In this document: positions 46,001 to 57,500 of the stretch, piece by piece
Layout of the letters: every line of letters starts with the position of its first letter
Numbering within the stretch: the stretch's first letter is position 1
Assembly (NCBI RefSeq): GCF_032118995.1
Contig: NC_092656.1
Span: 8,437,761-8,501,760, forward strand
Direction: 5' to 3'
Length of the DNA: 64,000 nt
Origin: Asterias amurensis
Lineage: Eukaryota > Echinodermata > Asteroidea > Forcipulatida > Asteriidae
Translations under genes and position numbers: made by a program
Notes under the pieces: generated by a model
What the model was told of the DNA's origin: nothing
Database searches by the model: none
The model's input: the letters and a program-made list of their open reading frames with translations, nothing else

Positions 46001-49000
46001 ATTGCCGTGTGATAAAGGCCCGAGCCGAAGGCGTGGGCCTTTATTGCATGGCAATGACCCTGCCGGTTTTAAACAGCCAATCAATAACGAGTCACTACTC
46101 TTATTCCCATCGATAAATGCCTTTTGGGTTAAAAGGTGTAATAATGTAAGAAACTCTATAAAACTTATTCGTTTTCGATGTGCTTGAGCTCTGTACATAC
46201 GTGTGTTGCATTGTTATGACTGAGACGACAGTTTCCGGATCCATTCGTGCGCGTATAGTCTTGGTGCAAGACATTCTCGGTTTTCTTTCACACATAGCAT
46301 GCCCAACTCACCGACAGCGCCCGCATCACCCGTAACAAGAAAAGTCTTGCACCAATACAAGCGCATAGTATCCAAAAACAACCCGTTATAAACAGAGCTT
46401 CAGCTGGTCATTATCAACCGTTTAAACACCCCCACGTGACGCGCTCTCCACCAATAGAAGTAGCGAAACTGTCTGAGGTATTTATGAATAAATAGTAATT
46501 ATGGCCATATGTAAGTGATGCAATCAAGCGACCCAGGTTATTATTATTTTTTGTACATTTGAAAAGAGCATCTATGCTTTAAAACCGTTAAAACCCCATT
46601 TTGAAACCATCTTGGTTCAAAAGTTTCGAAAGTAGAAACACCAAGAGTCGGATAAAATACAATTGAGAACAAGGATTTAGAATCGAGTTGAAAAAACATC
46701 TGCACATTTTCTTTAACCCAGTTTGAATTGTGTTTTCTTTTAATCACGAAGGAAGTTGCCAATATAAAGTAAAATATATTTTGCCATTTAAATATAATAA
46801 CAAAACATTGTGAGAAATGGCTCCCTCCTGAGGTAATATCTCACTCACATATAAAAGATTTTAACTGAAGGCTTTTAATATGCATATTGAAGCACACAAA
46901 CTTGTGCAAGAAGGTTGTTTTTTATTCTCTTGCAACTTTGATGACCAAATGAGTCAAAATATTCACAGATTTGTTAATTTATGCATTTGTTGAGATACAC
47001 CAAGTGAGAATACTGGTCTTTGACAATTACCAAAGGTGTCCAGTGCCCTTTAAGCATTACTTACGTATTTGTACACAAGTATTGCATTTCCCTTTATACC
47101 TACGTATGTACATGTAATTTGTTGTTTTCAGTGGTTAAGAAAGCAAGCAGAGGCAAGACGGATACCAGAGATCGATGACCCAGACTTAAGTGAAGAAGAG
47201 AAAAATCCTGTCTGGCTCAAAGACAAAGGAGAGTAAGTTAAACCCATCTTTATAGTGCTGTTGTCAAGGCCCCGGTTTTCACCGTCAAAGCCCCTGTTTT
47301 CAAAGTCAAGGCCGCTGTTTTCAGAGTTAAAGCCCCTGTTTTCAGAGTCAAGGCCTCTGTTTTCAGAGTTAAAGCCCCTGTTTTCAGAGTCAAGGCCTCT
47401 GTTTTCAGAGTCAAGGCCTCTGTTTTCAGAGTTAAGGCCTCTCTTGTCAGAGTTTAAGTCTCTGTTTTCAAAGCCTTAAGTCCAATTCCATTTCCCTATT
47501 GTCCAATTCAGAATCTTAATCTATGTCTGTGTCCAATTCAGAGTCTTAAGTCTCGGTTAGAATCCCTGACCTCTGTTTTCCAAGTCCGTGCCCAAGTCTG
47601 GGTTGTCTGAGTAAGAGACATGCATACAGAAATTTGCCGATAACTGACATTATTTTCAAGCAACTGATGTCTAAAGTAATGTAAAATTTCATGTCGGTTA
47701 ATTCTCTTAAATCATCCAAAACTCGCTCAAAGCACACCGCTTGGCTTTAATTTAATGCTTGATGTATTTCTTTGTGTTTGTTATCCTCCACAGCGGTTTC
47801 TTCAAGTCAGGGAACTACCTAGCGGCCGTTAACGCGTACAACCTGGCCGCAAGACTAGACAGTAAAATGCATGCGTATCCTTTTAAATGCTGTGACCAAC
47901 GCACAAGGATCTTTTGAAGTCAAGTCGCTTTGAAGTTCCCCTGCCTCAAAAACGATCAGGGGGGACAACGAGAAAAAAACTCAGCTGAATACAGTGTCTA
48001 CTTTACTGGTTGCGTATATCTGACTGCAGCATCTGTGAACGGACACTAACCCACGTTTTTCAGATTGAAATATTATTTGATTTCCAATCAATGGATCCAT
48101 TTCAGACGAAATATATTCATGGGATGCTTACTACCACTACCATTTTTATAACAAGTAATGTTTCAGAACTTTATCCAGCGATCATTACTAAAATACAACC
48201 CTACCCTTTAAGATTAGATACACTTTTTGTATGAAGAGGATTTTGTGCCAAAAGACAAAATGGTGTCCATATTTTCCTTAACTGTTCTTGTAGCGTGTAT
48301 TCCAACAGGGCAACTTGTCATCTGAAATTGAGGAATTTCATAAAGTGTATTGAAGATTGTTCAAAGGTAAACCTTTTATTTTCATTTGGTTTTTAAAGGC
48401 AATGGACACTATTGCTAATTACTCAAAATAATTATTGGCATAAAACCTTTCTTGGTGACGAGTAATGGGGAGAGGTTGATGGCATAAAACATTGTGAGAA
48501 ACGGCTCCCTTTAAAGTGCCATAGTTTTCGACAAAGAAGTAATTTTCCACAAATTTGATTTCAAGACCTCAGATTTCTTGAGGTCTCGAAATCAACCATC
48601 TAAACGCACACAACTTCGTGTGACAAGGGTTATTTTTCTTTCATTATTATCTCGCAACTTCGATGACCGATTGAGCTCAAATTTTCACAGGTTTGTTATT
48701 TGATGCATATGTTGAGATACACCAACTGTAAAGGCTAGTCTTTGACAATTACCAATAGTGTCCACGGCCTTTAGGTTCGATGTCGTCACGTTTAAAATTT
48801 TGCTTCGACAGCCATTTTAGTGTGAAGTAAGACACTTACAAATTAGCCCCACTTTTATGGTGACTGTATCTATTGCAAATTGAGTGCATCGCAAAATAAT
48901 TTACTCTTGGTACCCCCTAAAGATCAATCATAACATGTGTATTGAAAGTAATTCATTCGGTTTTTCTTTTCCTTTTTTCTTTAGGCATTGGATCTGCTAA

Positions 49001-49491
49001 CACCCCCAGTAGATGCAAACGCCAAGTCCAGATTAAGAGCTCATGTCAAACGAGGCACAGCATTCTGTGAACTGGAACTGTACATTCAAGGTATTACAAC
49101 AATTTATGGGTGTTGGGCCGAGCGGATAAGAGCTTCGAACTCAAGCTCTGGTGTTTGTGTTCAGCAGAGTGTGGGTTTGAGTCCCAGTCCTGACACTTGC
49201 GTCCCTGACCTTGTTCCAAATGAAACATGCAGGCTTGAAGTTAAGGAGCACTTTTGTGTCTCAAGCAAGCTATTAGCCACAAAATGATTTTCCATCCAAT
49301 TACTGGTCACAGGCAATGGTGGTTAACTTAGCAGTTATCTTTCCTATTGAGCTAACAATTTAGGATATTTTGTTTCATTTTTACCAGGTTTACAAGATTA
49401 TGAAGCAGGACTTAAACTTGACCCTAAGAACGAACAGCTCAAAGCAGACTCGGACAGGATTCGAACCATCATCCAGAGCACTGTGGACTGA
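40076..49491 (+). CDS. DNAAF4: Dynein axonemal assembly factor 4 (DYX1C1 homologue; complete, 11 exons, 410 aa)
   Basis: Cytoplasmic co-chaperone for pre-assembly of ciliary dynein arms; the family works with HSP90/HSP70 and other DNAAFs. Exons: 40076-40198, 41354-41504, 42242-42375, 42935-43097, 44559-44618, 45792-45928, 47132-47232, 47794-47874, 48294-48366, 48985-49090, 49388-49491. All are GT-AG and in phase (1233 nt with stop). An N-terminal CS/p23-like domain covers about residues 1-90 ([19 protein letters not shown], then [12 protein letters not shown]). A Lys/Glu-rich coiled coil covers about 95-185. The conserved [14 protein letters not shown] motif is near 235-248. [12 protein letters not shown] introduces a C-terminal TPR region (about 275-400: [39 protein letters not shown]). 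Human DNAAF4 is 420 aa. Introns carry an 8-bp-TSD TIR element, a 21 bp minisatellite and several SINEs. The first two bases of exons 3 and 5 complete split Asp codons. Confidence 0.97.
41140..41287. mobile_element. GCCTCTCTTAAT TIR element in DNAAF4 intron 1
   Basis: 148 bp. Arms GCCTCTCTTAATATTTATGC and GCATAAACATTAAGAGAGGC, with inner TAACCCAAAA also inverted. Confidence 0.8.
41695..41960 (+). mobile_element. SINE A fragments in DNAAF4 intron 2
   Basis: Head (TGAGCGGATGAGAGCACC, GAGTGTGGGTTTAACTCCC, GACACTTGTGTC), then an inverted piece with GTTCCTGGTTTG and CAGCACCATGTAAAAC. Confidence 0.65.
42568..42625 (-). mobile_element. TTAAAGGCAC MITE fragment in DNAAF4 intron 3
   Basis: Only the terminal ~55 bp: CCGGACACCTTTTGGGTAAC then AGATCAGTCTTGTCACTTG. 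Confidence 0.55.
42630..42895 (+). mobile_element. SINE A variant in DNAAF4 intron 3
   Basis: GGAGTGTCATGGCCTAGCGG head, B-box GTTTGAATCCCGG, and a body with TAGGTGGCAACGGCCCCTT. The same body occurs inverted at 31372-31615. Confidence 0.7.
43258..43536. mobile_element. hAT-like TIR element with 8 bp target duplication, DNAAF4 intron 4
   Basis: 279 bp. The inverted ends CTTAGAGTTATATATAAGA are perfect for 19 bp and are followed by matching GGGCGCACTGG arms. ACTAAACT flanks both sides (43250-43257 and 43537-43544). No transposase ORF. Confidence 0.88.
43513..43968 (-). CDS. Unrecognised 151-codon ORF in DNAAF4 intron 4
   Basis: The minus-strand frame has two hydrophobic stretches ([15 protein letters not shown] and [19 protein letters not shown]) separated by an amphipathic segment, then a Lys-rich run. 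Its 3' end reads into the edge of the TIR element 43258-43536. No homologue is recognised and there is no matching start context or splice evidence, so it may be chance. Confidence 0.15.
   Translation of the reverse strand: MYGFEKMFKEGFYSCWHVDKSRKILQILTWATLCLPLLSCLKKFTENVIKELNMFNETIEDIKNTQTLCFIVIVSISLFLISYLACQQNFKKQNKKKPSLPPPSAKIKRRSNNFLFLCGLSKVASKLVTTAVARFPHHQALKFSLRVIYKI
44672..44832 (+). mobile_element. SINE B body in DNAAF4 intron 5
   Basis: CAGTCGTGGGTTCCAATCCC, TTTTTTCACAGGACTCG, ATACAGTGTTAACACACATC, GCAGATTTAACATCTATTAT. Confidence 0.75.
45172..45329. mobile_element. Hairpin TIR element GGGTGCATTCG, 3 bp TSD, DNAAF4 intron 5
   Basis: 158 bp, same family as 6324-6480. ACT flanks both ends (45169-45171 and 45330-45332). 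Confidence 0.87.
45968..46090. mobile_element. Hairpin repeat in DNAAF4 intron 6
   Basis: Inverted TTTAAAGCCGGCTGGGTCAT and ATGACCCTGCCGGTTTTAAA arms enclose AAAGGCCCGAGC and GTGGGCCTTTAT. GC-rich for the intron. Confidence 0.65.
46800..47053 (+). mobile_element. TTAAAGGCAC MITE, right two-thirds, in DNAAF4 intron 6
   Basis: From ACATTGTGAGAAATGGCTCC to GTCCAGTGCCCTTTAA. Confidence 0.8.
47262..47476. repeat. 21 bp minisatellite in DNAAF4 intron 7
   Basis: About ten units of GTTTTCAGAGTCAAGGCCTCT with C/T and A/G variants. One frame stays open because the unit is a multiple of three. Confidence 0.88.
47950..48212. mobile_element. Half copy of the second TTAA-bounded family, in DNAAF4 intron 8
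   Basis: Shares GCTGAATACAGTGTCTACT and AACGGACACTAACCC with 52526-52977 and ends CAACCCTACCCTTTAA. Confidence 0.65.
48393..48773 (+). mobile_element. TTAAAGGCAC MITE in DNAAF4 intron 9
   Basis: TTAAAGGCAATGGACACT to GTGTCCACGGCCTTTA; full length. Confidence 0.88.
49105..49215 (+). mobile_element. SINE A head in DNAAF4 intron 10
   Basis: GGGTGTTGGGCCGAGCGGAT, then GAGTGTGGGTTTGAGTCCC and CTGACACTTGCGTCC; starts about 15 bp after the exon 10 donor. Confidence 0.7.
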
Positions 49492-49619
49492 AGCAACAAA
49501 CATCTGGCACTTGGGGTACTTCACTTTGATTATTATCATGCCTTGCATTTTTAAATAGTTTGAGTTGAATTAATGACCAATTGTGGGAGCAGGATTTGAA
49601 CCTGCAACCTCCAGAATCA

Positions 49620-49925
49620 TCATCATCATCATCGGTCGACTGCACAGCAGGCGGACACAAGCTTTTCCCATTCTCTCCTGTCTTGTGCTATTCTCCGGAT
49701 CTCAAGCGGGGAGAGCAGAAAATCCGGGGAGACTAATCTTCCAACGTACTCAGGGTACAGCAGGCGCTGACGACCTTGTTTGCGCCGGCCATGCGATGAG
49801 GAGTAGCCGGCCATGCGATGAGACGCGAGTGGCTCGTTGGTGGGTTTCCGCAGGATGTGCCCGACCCATCTGAATTGTCGTTTTTGGATGGTCTGAGTTA
49901 ATACACTTTGGTGGCTGAGGTTGTA
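49620..49925 (-). mobile_element. LINE 3' end fragment with (GAT)n tail
   Basis: The minus strand encodes RQFRWVGHILRKPTNEPLAS, then GRRKQGRQRLL and RRIAQDRREWEKLVSACCAV, the typical C-terminus of LINE ORF2 proteins, directly followed by (GATGAT)n at 49617-49634. It is 5' truncated, as LINE insertions usually are. It lies just downstream of the DNAAF4 stop. Confidence 0.75.
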
Positions 49926-50001
49926 CAATGTGGTGTTAGAATAAACCTGTACAGAATCATTAAATAAATTTAAATATTCATTTTGGTTTGACCCATATCT
50001 A

Positions 50002-50406
50002 TTAAAGGCACTGGACACTATTGGTATTTACTCAAAACAATTGTTAGCGTAAAAACTTACTTGGTGACGAGTAATGCAGAGCTGTTGATAGTATAAAACA
50101 TTGTGAGAAACGGCTCCCTCTGAAGTAACGTAGTTTTCGAGAAAGAAGTAATTTTCCACGAATTTGATTTTGAGACCTCAGAATTAGATTTTGAGGTCCT
50201 GAGATCAAGCATTCGAAAGCACACAACTTCGTGTGACAAGGGTGTTTTATCTTCCATTATTATCTCGCAACTTCGACGACCAATTGAGTTCAAATTCTCA
50301 CAGGTTTGTTATTTTGTGCATATGTTGAGGTACTGTGAGATAAGTGAGTAGAGATAAGTGGGAAGACTGGTCTTTGACAATTACCAAAGGTGTCCAGTGC
50401 CTTCAA
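50002..50406 (+). mobile_element. TTAAAGGCAC MITE, full length
   Basis: TTAAAGGCACTGGACACT (consensus terminus) to GTCCAGTGCCTTCAA, with a ~20 bp internal duplication of GATAAGTGAGTAGA type. Confidence 0.88.
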
Positions 50407-52525
50407 AACTAAAATAAATAAACAAAACTTCATGAAATAATCAGACAATAAAAAACGCTGTATCAGTTCAATACGATTGCAACAATTTATTTCAAGCAAA
50501 TCTAGTGCATTACAAAGTGTACAGCCAAGCTTATAAAACGGCACAAGCATTTTAAAACTATTTTGTTATTAACATTTAATTAATAAACTTAATGTGAACT
50601 GTGCTGATGTGCAATCGTTAACATTTTTAAATTTGAAATTTAAACCATTTACCGGTAGAGACCATAGCAGACTGCAAACCACTGTAACACCTGACCTACT
50701 TCCACTCAACCAAAAGGTCAAAGCAAAGGTCATGACCTGAATTGACCTTTTCCAATGCCAATGTTTGCTGTGTTAACAACATACAGTATCTATGCTTCCA
50801 AAACAACATTTCTGTCATGAAATGTTTTGAGACGCTTATTACAAGAAGAAAATAAATTCAAAAAATCAACAATACAGTTTGGGCGTATGGTGATGATTAT
50901 ACAGAAATGAATGGTCTCTTAACGGTTACCCAATTCTTGAAGCCTTGTCTTCCTTTTAAGCAAAACATTTTTGGGAAAAGTGAACACTACATGTACATCT
51001 GTACAGAGGTAACGCACCAGGACAAACAAAATTCATAATCTCATAGATTTTACAAAAATACAATCCTTTTTTTTTTCGTGATTTATTTATTCTCCTTGAC
51101 CCAAAAAATACACTCCATTTGTTTTGACATTGTTCACTAAAAACTGTTATTCTACAAAAAAAATCACACATTTTACAAATAAGTTTCAAAGGCTTGTATG
51201 TCTTCAAAGAGTGTAGATATTTTATCATTGGTAAGATAATTAAATTTTCTTACAGCCCAGGTTTCCATTGATGTAAGTTTTACTTTCTCAATGTGCTCCC
51301 TTCATAAAAATAAATATCGAAAATTGAGAGAGAGATAGCCTACATTTCTCATGAGCTACAGTACTTGCAGTTCATTATAAGTTATCACATAAGCGCGAGT
51401 GGAATATGGAAAAACATAGCGCCTCTGTGTCCCATATCCAACGAGGACGAAGCAGAGGCGCTATATTTTTTCGAATTGTTCTTCCAGTCTCACTTGGAAC
51501 GTGCAAAATTTGAAATTTCAGGGCGTTATTTCACGCGCACAAAGTTTAGAATGTAATTTTTGCACTGTCCGTATACGGAGCGTGACAAAATGACATTTCA
51601 CAATATGCACTGTGTAATAAAAAAAGAGGAAGTAGGATGTAAAACAGAGGTCGTACCATATATGTTTTTATCCCCCTAGTAGTTCAACCATCTGATTGGT
51701 GGATTAGCGCGTACTGGAAGATAATAGGCATTGTACAACAGTAGCAAGGTACATGTAGGCCCAATTTCATGGCGATGTTTGACACGGAATTCTGCGTTTG
51801 CAATCGCACTTCTTCGCTTACCATGCTTACACTACCAAACCTTGTTCCCATAGGTGATCGATCTCGTGCACCATCTTTGACAATTACCAAAGGTGTTCAG
51901 TGTCTTTAAGGTAAGCAGCAAGGCCATGATATTGGGCCCTGGTTAGCTGGTTACCCCCATTACAATCTCCAAAAAAAGAATTCTTTCCTTTTTTGTTTAA
52001 ACACATGAAATAAGAGCAACTTCTTTTCAAGGAGCATGTCATGTGACATAATCAATAAGCATTCAAATAATAAACTGGTGAGCTGGGACTGGAAAACATT
52101 TGCCGTAAAATGTGTTAAAAACAAATGTTACGCTGCATGTTGTTCATTGTTGCTGCAATCCCAGAATTAAATGCTTTTAACTCGTCTCACTCCAACACAA
52201 ACTATCAGCTGCGAAAAGTGCAAGCAAAAGTATATCAGCCTATTTAAATAAAGCACTACAACAGCATAATTAGCTACTGACACGAATGGGTCATTCCATG
52301 TCAAATCATCACCCCTGCAAGGGTAAATCTCACAGATTTTCTGGAAGGGTTAATCTCACAGATTTTCTGTAAACTAATTTGCTAAACGTAATGAGAAAAC
52401 TGCAACATTCAAATTTGAGTTTTCTGGGTCATGTACTTTGAGAGTTACAGTCTGTTGAATTTTTGACCTGGCATTTTTTCACTGCTTTTTCTCAGAGTTT
52501 CAAATGTGAGAAGATGATTTGTTTC
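50407..52525. other. Intergenic, no gene seen
   Basis: Holds a small hairpin with inverted ATAGCGCCTCTG arms (51417-51465) and otherwise AT-rich sequence between DNAAF4 and PHM. Confidence 0.45.
51873..51911 (+). mobile_element. TTAAAGGCAC MITE terminal fragment
   Basis: About 40 bp: CTTTGACAATTACCAAAGG then GTTCAGTGTCTTTAAG. Confidence 0.55.
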
Positions 52526-52977
52526 TTAAAGGTAGGGTCATAGTTTTTTGTTTTTTTCAACGTAATGCTAATTTATAGGAAAAAACTATAAATGAAGAAA
52601 CATTATAAGTTGCATGTGAAAATTTCAGCTGAATACAGTGTCTACTGATTGAGAAAACAGCAAAAAAAAATGTAAGGGTACTTTTACCAAGATGTCAAAT
52701 TCATGTACATGTACGCTCAGAGGTGACAGAGGGTACCAACCGCAACTCTGGCCACAACATTCACGAACGGACACCAACCCTCAGAAAGCTGAGAAAGGAT
52801 CCATGCATGAATCTTTTCTCATATTCAAATGTTTAAACTGAAATATTTTGCAAACCATGTTACTTCAAAAGAAATTCTTTCTCAAAGGATTATACTTTCA
52901 ATAGCTGCATTAATACAATAAGTTTTTAGGGTAATTAATTTGTTGGCGTATTTACCAATCTATGACCTAACCTTTAA
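52526..52977. mobile_element. TTAAAGGTAGGGTCATAG TIR element (second TTAA-bounded family)
   Basis: 452 bp. Left end TTAAAGGTAGGGTCATAG; right end CTATGACCTAACCTTTAA, which is nearly its reverse complement. It carries GCTGAATACAGTGTCTACT and an AACGGACACCAACCC box. Confidence 0.75.
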
Positions 52978-54570
52978 GTTAAAGCTTTTAAACTTAAAAG
53001 AAAAATCAACTGAGCATTAATGATTGTAGCAAATTTTAAGAAAGTCTGTAAGGTTTACCCTTGGAGGTGTGTCAATTTGACACGGAGTGACCCAAATACT
53101 GAGTACGTTTGTACATATTTCAGGTTCATACAATTTCATATTTTGTTATCACTGAACCAAGGCATCTAATCAGTACTTCAATCACAGTACTTCAATCAAC
53201 ATATCTACGTTATGGCAAGATTGTCATAGCTCTACAAGACATTGTAAACTTTTGGTCATTTCTCGTATTTGGTGGGATGAGTGCTTTTGACTATTAAATA
53301 GCATTGCCGTCTTCTTTTTGACCCAGGTCACCTGACCTGGTGCATATTTTAATGGTAAGCAAATTTTCGTGCTTATACTGTAGCAGAAAAATTTGCTCAC
53401 AGGTTAGCAGAAAAATTGGGCGGCCATATTGCGCGCACGTTTACCATGGATTTGCATTGTGATGTCATTTATTTTCGTGCAGTAAGCACAGTAAGGTTAG
53501 CATGCCTTTTTGTGTGCTTACGGTTAGCATCGCTATGAAATGGAAATCGCACAGTAAGCACAAAATCGACCGCTAAGCAGCGCTATGAAATTGGGCCCTG
53601 ATTTCATAGAGCTGTTGGAGCAAGCAAATCCCAGCCAACACCTGTTTTGAACGTGAGAGATCATGGGTTCAAATCCCACCCAACACCTGTTTTGAATATG
53701 AGAGATCTTTGTTGAAAAGTTCCTTTTTGACGAATTGCCCAATTATTTGCTCGTTCTTGATATCATGTTTTGACAGCTGAAGAGATATTTACCAAAAGCT
53801 TACACTGGGCTTGATGTTTTAATCTACATACATTTACATAAATTATCTATGTACAATCATATACATATAATTCCCATTTTAATCTACCCCTATTCTGGAA
53901 TGTTACTCTTTTATATATTATGTTATTTGTTACATTAATTTGGCATTTTTACATGTTGTAAAAAGGTGTTATTAATAAGCCCATCCCTTCCACTTTGCAT
54001 ACATCCAAACAAAAAAATTCTTAAAATAAATATGAATATTGAATATAATCTTTAGTTGGCTTATTCCAAAAGTTACAGGGAATTCAGCATTTGTGAACAA
54101 CCGCTTTATATTTAAATTTGTTTGTTGTGCTGTTGCATCATTCTTCTTCACAAGCTTGTCTCTTGAATTTGAAATTGAAAGAAATCTGTACAGAATAACG
54201 ACCATAGTGCAAACTGGCTTAGCACTATTTCATAAAGCTGACCGAAGAAAAATCTTTCTTTATCAGGAAACAGGTTACCAGCCAAAACACTGTGTAGTAA
54301 ATTGTTTGAGTCAGGTTGCCTGCTCATTTTTGCTTAGCAGAATAATTTGCTCAGCAGAATTTTCTCCTACTTGCAAAATAGGGCCCTTTAACGATCGACT
54401 ATGCCATGATGTTTTGAAATGCGTGAGTCATACTTCCCCCACCCCCCACTCCTTCCTTCCTGAAAAATAAATAAATAAAATAAATAAAATACTTAAATAC
54501 CCACTTGAGATCCGAATTCCATACGATCCCGTTCCCGAACTTCATTCATGACCCCCTATATATCAGCTGC
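52978..54570. other. PHM 3' flank, no other gene seen
   Basis: Includes copies of the CCAATTTCATAGAGCTG dispersed repeat (53340-53600, 54215-54400) and an (AATA)n run at 54464-54490. I could not place the PHM polyadenylation site with confidence. Confidence 0.45.
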
Positions 54571-57500
54571 TTAGTCTTCAGTCTCGCCAGCAGGCAATGA
54601 ACTGGCCAACTGGTCAGGTATATTCTTCAGGTGGTCCGCCCAGTGGTAGTTGTAGGTCACACATGTATCGGAGACGGGCAGAGGCTCATGTTTGGTGTAG
54701 TACATCATGTAGAAGTTGCACATCTCATCATTTGTGGTCGGTCTGATTCAATAGAGAAAATAATAAATAGTTGCTTCTTACATGTACATGTTAACATATG
54801 TATAACGCTTGTCAGTGTTGTAGCCACGGTGGGCGGTGCTGGGCAGGCCTGTCCAGGACTCTCAATTTTTGCCGAGCACTTTGATTGAGCAAAATACATC
54901 GTGCCACCCAGCACAGATTTCAAAATAATGTGAATTCTGAGACACAGCTCAATAATGATAAGGAGCATGAAATCATCACAGCAAAAGAACACAGTCACAA
55001 GGCCGATCAACTTATTACATAATAGATGTTAAATTTGCGTCGGTGATAAAGATTATTCTTTTCTCACCGACGCAAATTTAACATCTATTATATCGTCGCG
55101 GTACCCGCTGCCAAACATAGGATTCGAACTGCCTCTCTCTACCAGGCAACCTCGGTAGTCTAGTTGGTAAGACACTGCTCTAGAATTGCAAGGGTCGTGG
55201 ATTCGAATCCTACCCGAGTAATATGCCTGTGATACAGTGCTAACATACATCGGTGTATGGGTAAAACCAAATTTATTATTACATGTACATGGCCACATAC
55301 ATGCCATAACACAAACAGTTTTGAAACCTGGTTCCACTTCAGCAATGACCCCATGATTAACCATGAATAATTTTGTTGATCAGCTCGCCCTTGGTGGACT
55401 TTGAATAAATTTGATTTTTTTTTTGCCCATCACCTAAAATTGGTCTAGCTTCAACCCTGTCGCTCATATCCGTCACTCACTGACACTCAATGCCTTTCAA
55501 CATTTGGTATTTTTGGTACGTACTAAAGGTATTTTGAGCGATTTTTTTGATGTACATGAATGAGACCAATTTCTTGGTGCAATTCCTTATGTAAGTGCAT
55601 AAGGTTCTTTTACGCACATTACTTCTTTTTTTCTTTTTTTAGTGTCTTATTTTTTTCTTCATTAATATCCATGTCAATCTTCTTTTTAAGAATGTTCAGA
55701 TAGATATATTCCAGGGCAGATCAAGGAGTTTCACAAAAGAGGATTTAAAGAATATGAAGAATAAGAAAAAGAAAAAAGAACAATTGGAAAGTGGCATTGA
55801 TTGTTAGTTTGAGGCAAACGAGAAATGAAGATTTATGTCCGAATCGAAATTGAAAAATAAACTCCAATGCCATCGCTATGACTGCAGTGTTTACTGTTAC
55901 ATCTACTCACCCAATGAATGTATCTGTGTCTCGGTCACTCTCAAACGTACACCTCATGGCCTGAAGGAGATCATTCAACATAGAAGTTACAACAATAAAA
56001 AACATGCAGAAGTACATGTAGTTCATGCATACCAACTGTTTCTACAGGGGGTCCAATTTCCGCACAATTTATATCACCCAGACATATTTTTATTGCTGAT
56101 ATGTTTTGTTTTTTTCTTCTTTTTTCCCCATTACTTTCTAGTAAAAGTGTCTGAAAAATTAATATAAGGATGTATCGTAAACTTGGGTGTGATCCCTGAC
56201 ACTAGGCAATTAACGGTTTTTATGGCTTCTGACTAGCACCCCTAAATAAAGATATTGACAAAATAGGGAGACCTCCAACATGGGGCCAGGTAGTTCGGTT
56301 GGTAGGGCCCATGCAACTTAATCTAGAGGTCATTGGTTCAAATCCCGCTCTGGTCATTTTTTTTTAGTTCAACTCAAAATTATTTTTAAAATTTTCCCAG
56401 TCTGCTTATCACTTTAAAAAAGGGTGGATATTTATTTGGAAAAAAAATAACATAAACAGGTATTTGGTCTTGTGTTAGAAACATTTTATAGGCTATTAAA
56501 GGCATAAATAATTATTAGCATAAAATTTTACTTGGTAACAAGTAATGGGGAGCTGTTGATAGTATAAAATATTGTGAGAAACGGGCCCCTCTAAAGTAAC
56601 AGGGTTTGTGAGAAAGAAGTAAATTTCCACGAGTTTGATTTTGAGACCTCAAGCATCTGAATGCACACAACTTCGTGTGACAAGGTCATTTTTCTTTCAT
56701 TATTATCTCGCAAGTTTGACAACCGATTCAGCTCAAATTTTCACAGGTTTGTCATTTTGTGCATACATGTATGTTGGGATAAACCAAGTGAGACAACTGG
56801 TCTTTGACAATTACCAATAGTGTCCAATGTCTTTAATCGCAATAGGAAACATTGAAAATCGTTAACTCAGGTCGTGATCTTTGTCCTTCCTTGAGATGAA
56901 CTAAATCTTGCAGCCATTTCTGATCGCTACACATGTATGTTCTGAAGGGGTAACGGAATCATTGTCAGGCACTCAAGCCTTACTGATTGCTAATAAATAA
57001 TTGAAATCGTCAGCTACTCTTACCAATGTGTCGCCTTTCTCGATGGTGAAGTCAGGGTTAGAAACGGGATAAAACATCTGTAAACAAACAAAAAACAAAA
57101 ATTGGTTATTGTTTGTTTGGGGGGGGGGTTTACCATTATTTTTTTTCATATGACATTTTCAATCTTTGTTTTCCTACCTCCAGGAATTCAACTAAAAGAA
57201 GCAGATTCTAAGACAATGCTGATAACACAACCACATCACACGTAAACGATTGAACAGCAAGAGCATTTTTCTACATCAATGGAATGTGATCTACGTCCAA
57301 GACTTTCAGCAGAGCCAAATTTCAAAATAGGTGTTTCCAGTCAGGAAATTTTTCTCTCACATGTACATCGTATGGAGCGCTATTGTGGCAGTTAATAAGT
57401 ACATGTACCTTAAAGTACATGATGTGTATTTCATACACAAGATTACTTTGCAAAAAGAACGGTTTCACCATGAACACAAGTATATATGCAAGTAAGATAA

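Noticed and set aside
50057-50293. Open frames with MNSIGRRSCEI and similar peptides recurring at many positions
   Set aside because: The same peptides recur because they are frames through the palindromic MITE family, not genes.
54631-54888. Plus-strand ORF of 85 codons
   Set aside because: Antisense of the terminal PHM exon.
56281-56366. Functional tRNA gene
   Set aside because: Acceptor and T arms look plausible but the anticodon stem fails by eye; kept only as a tRNA-like relic.
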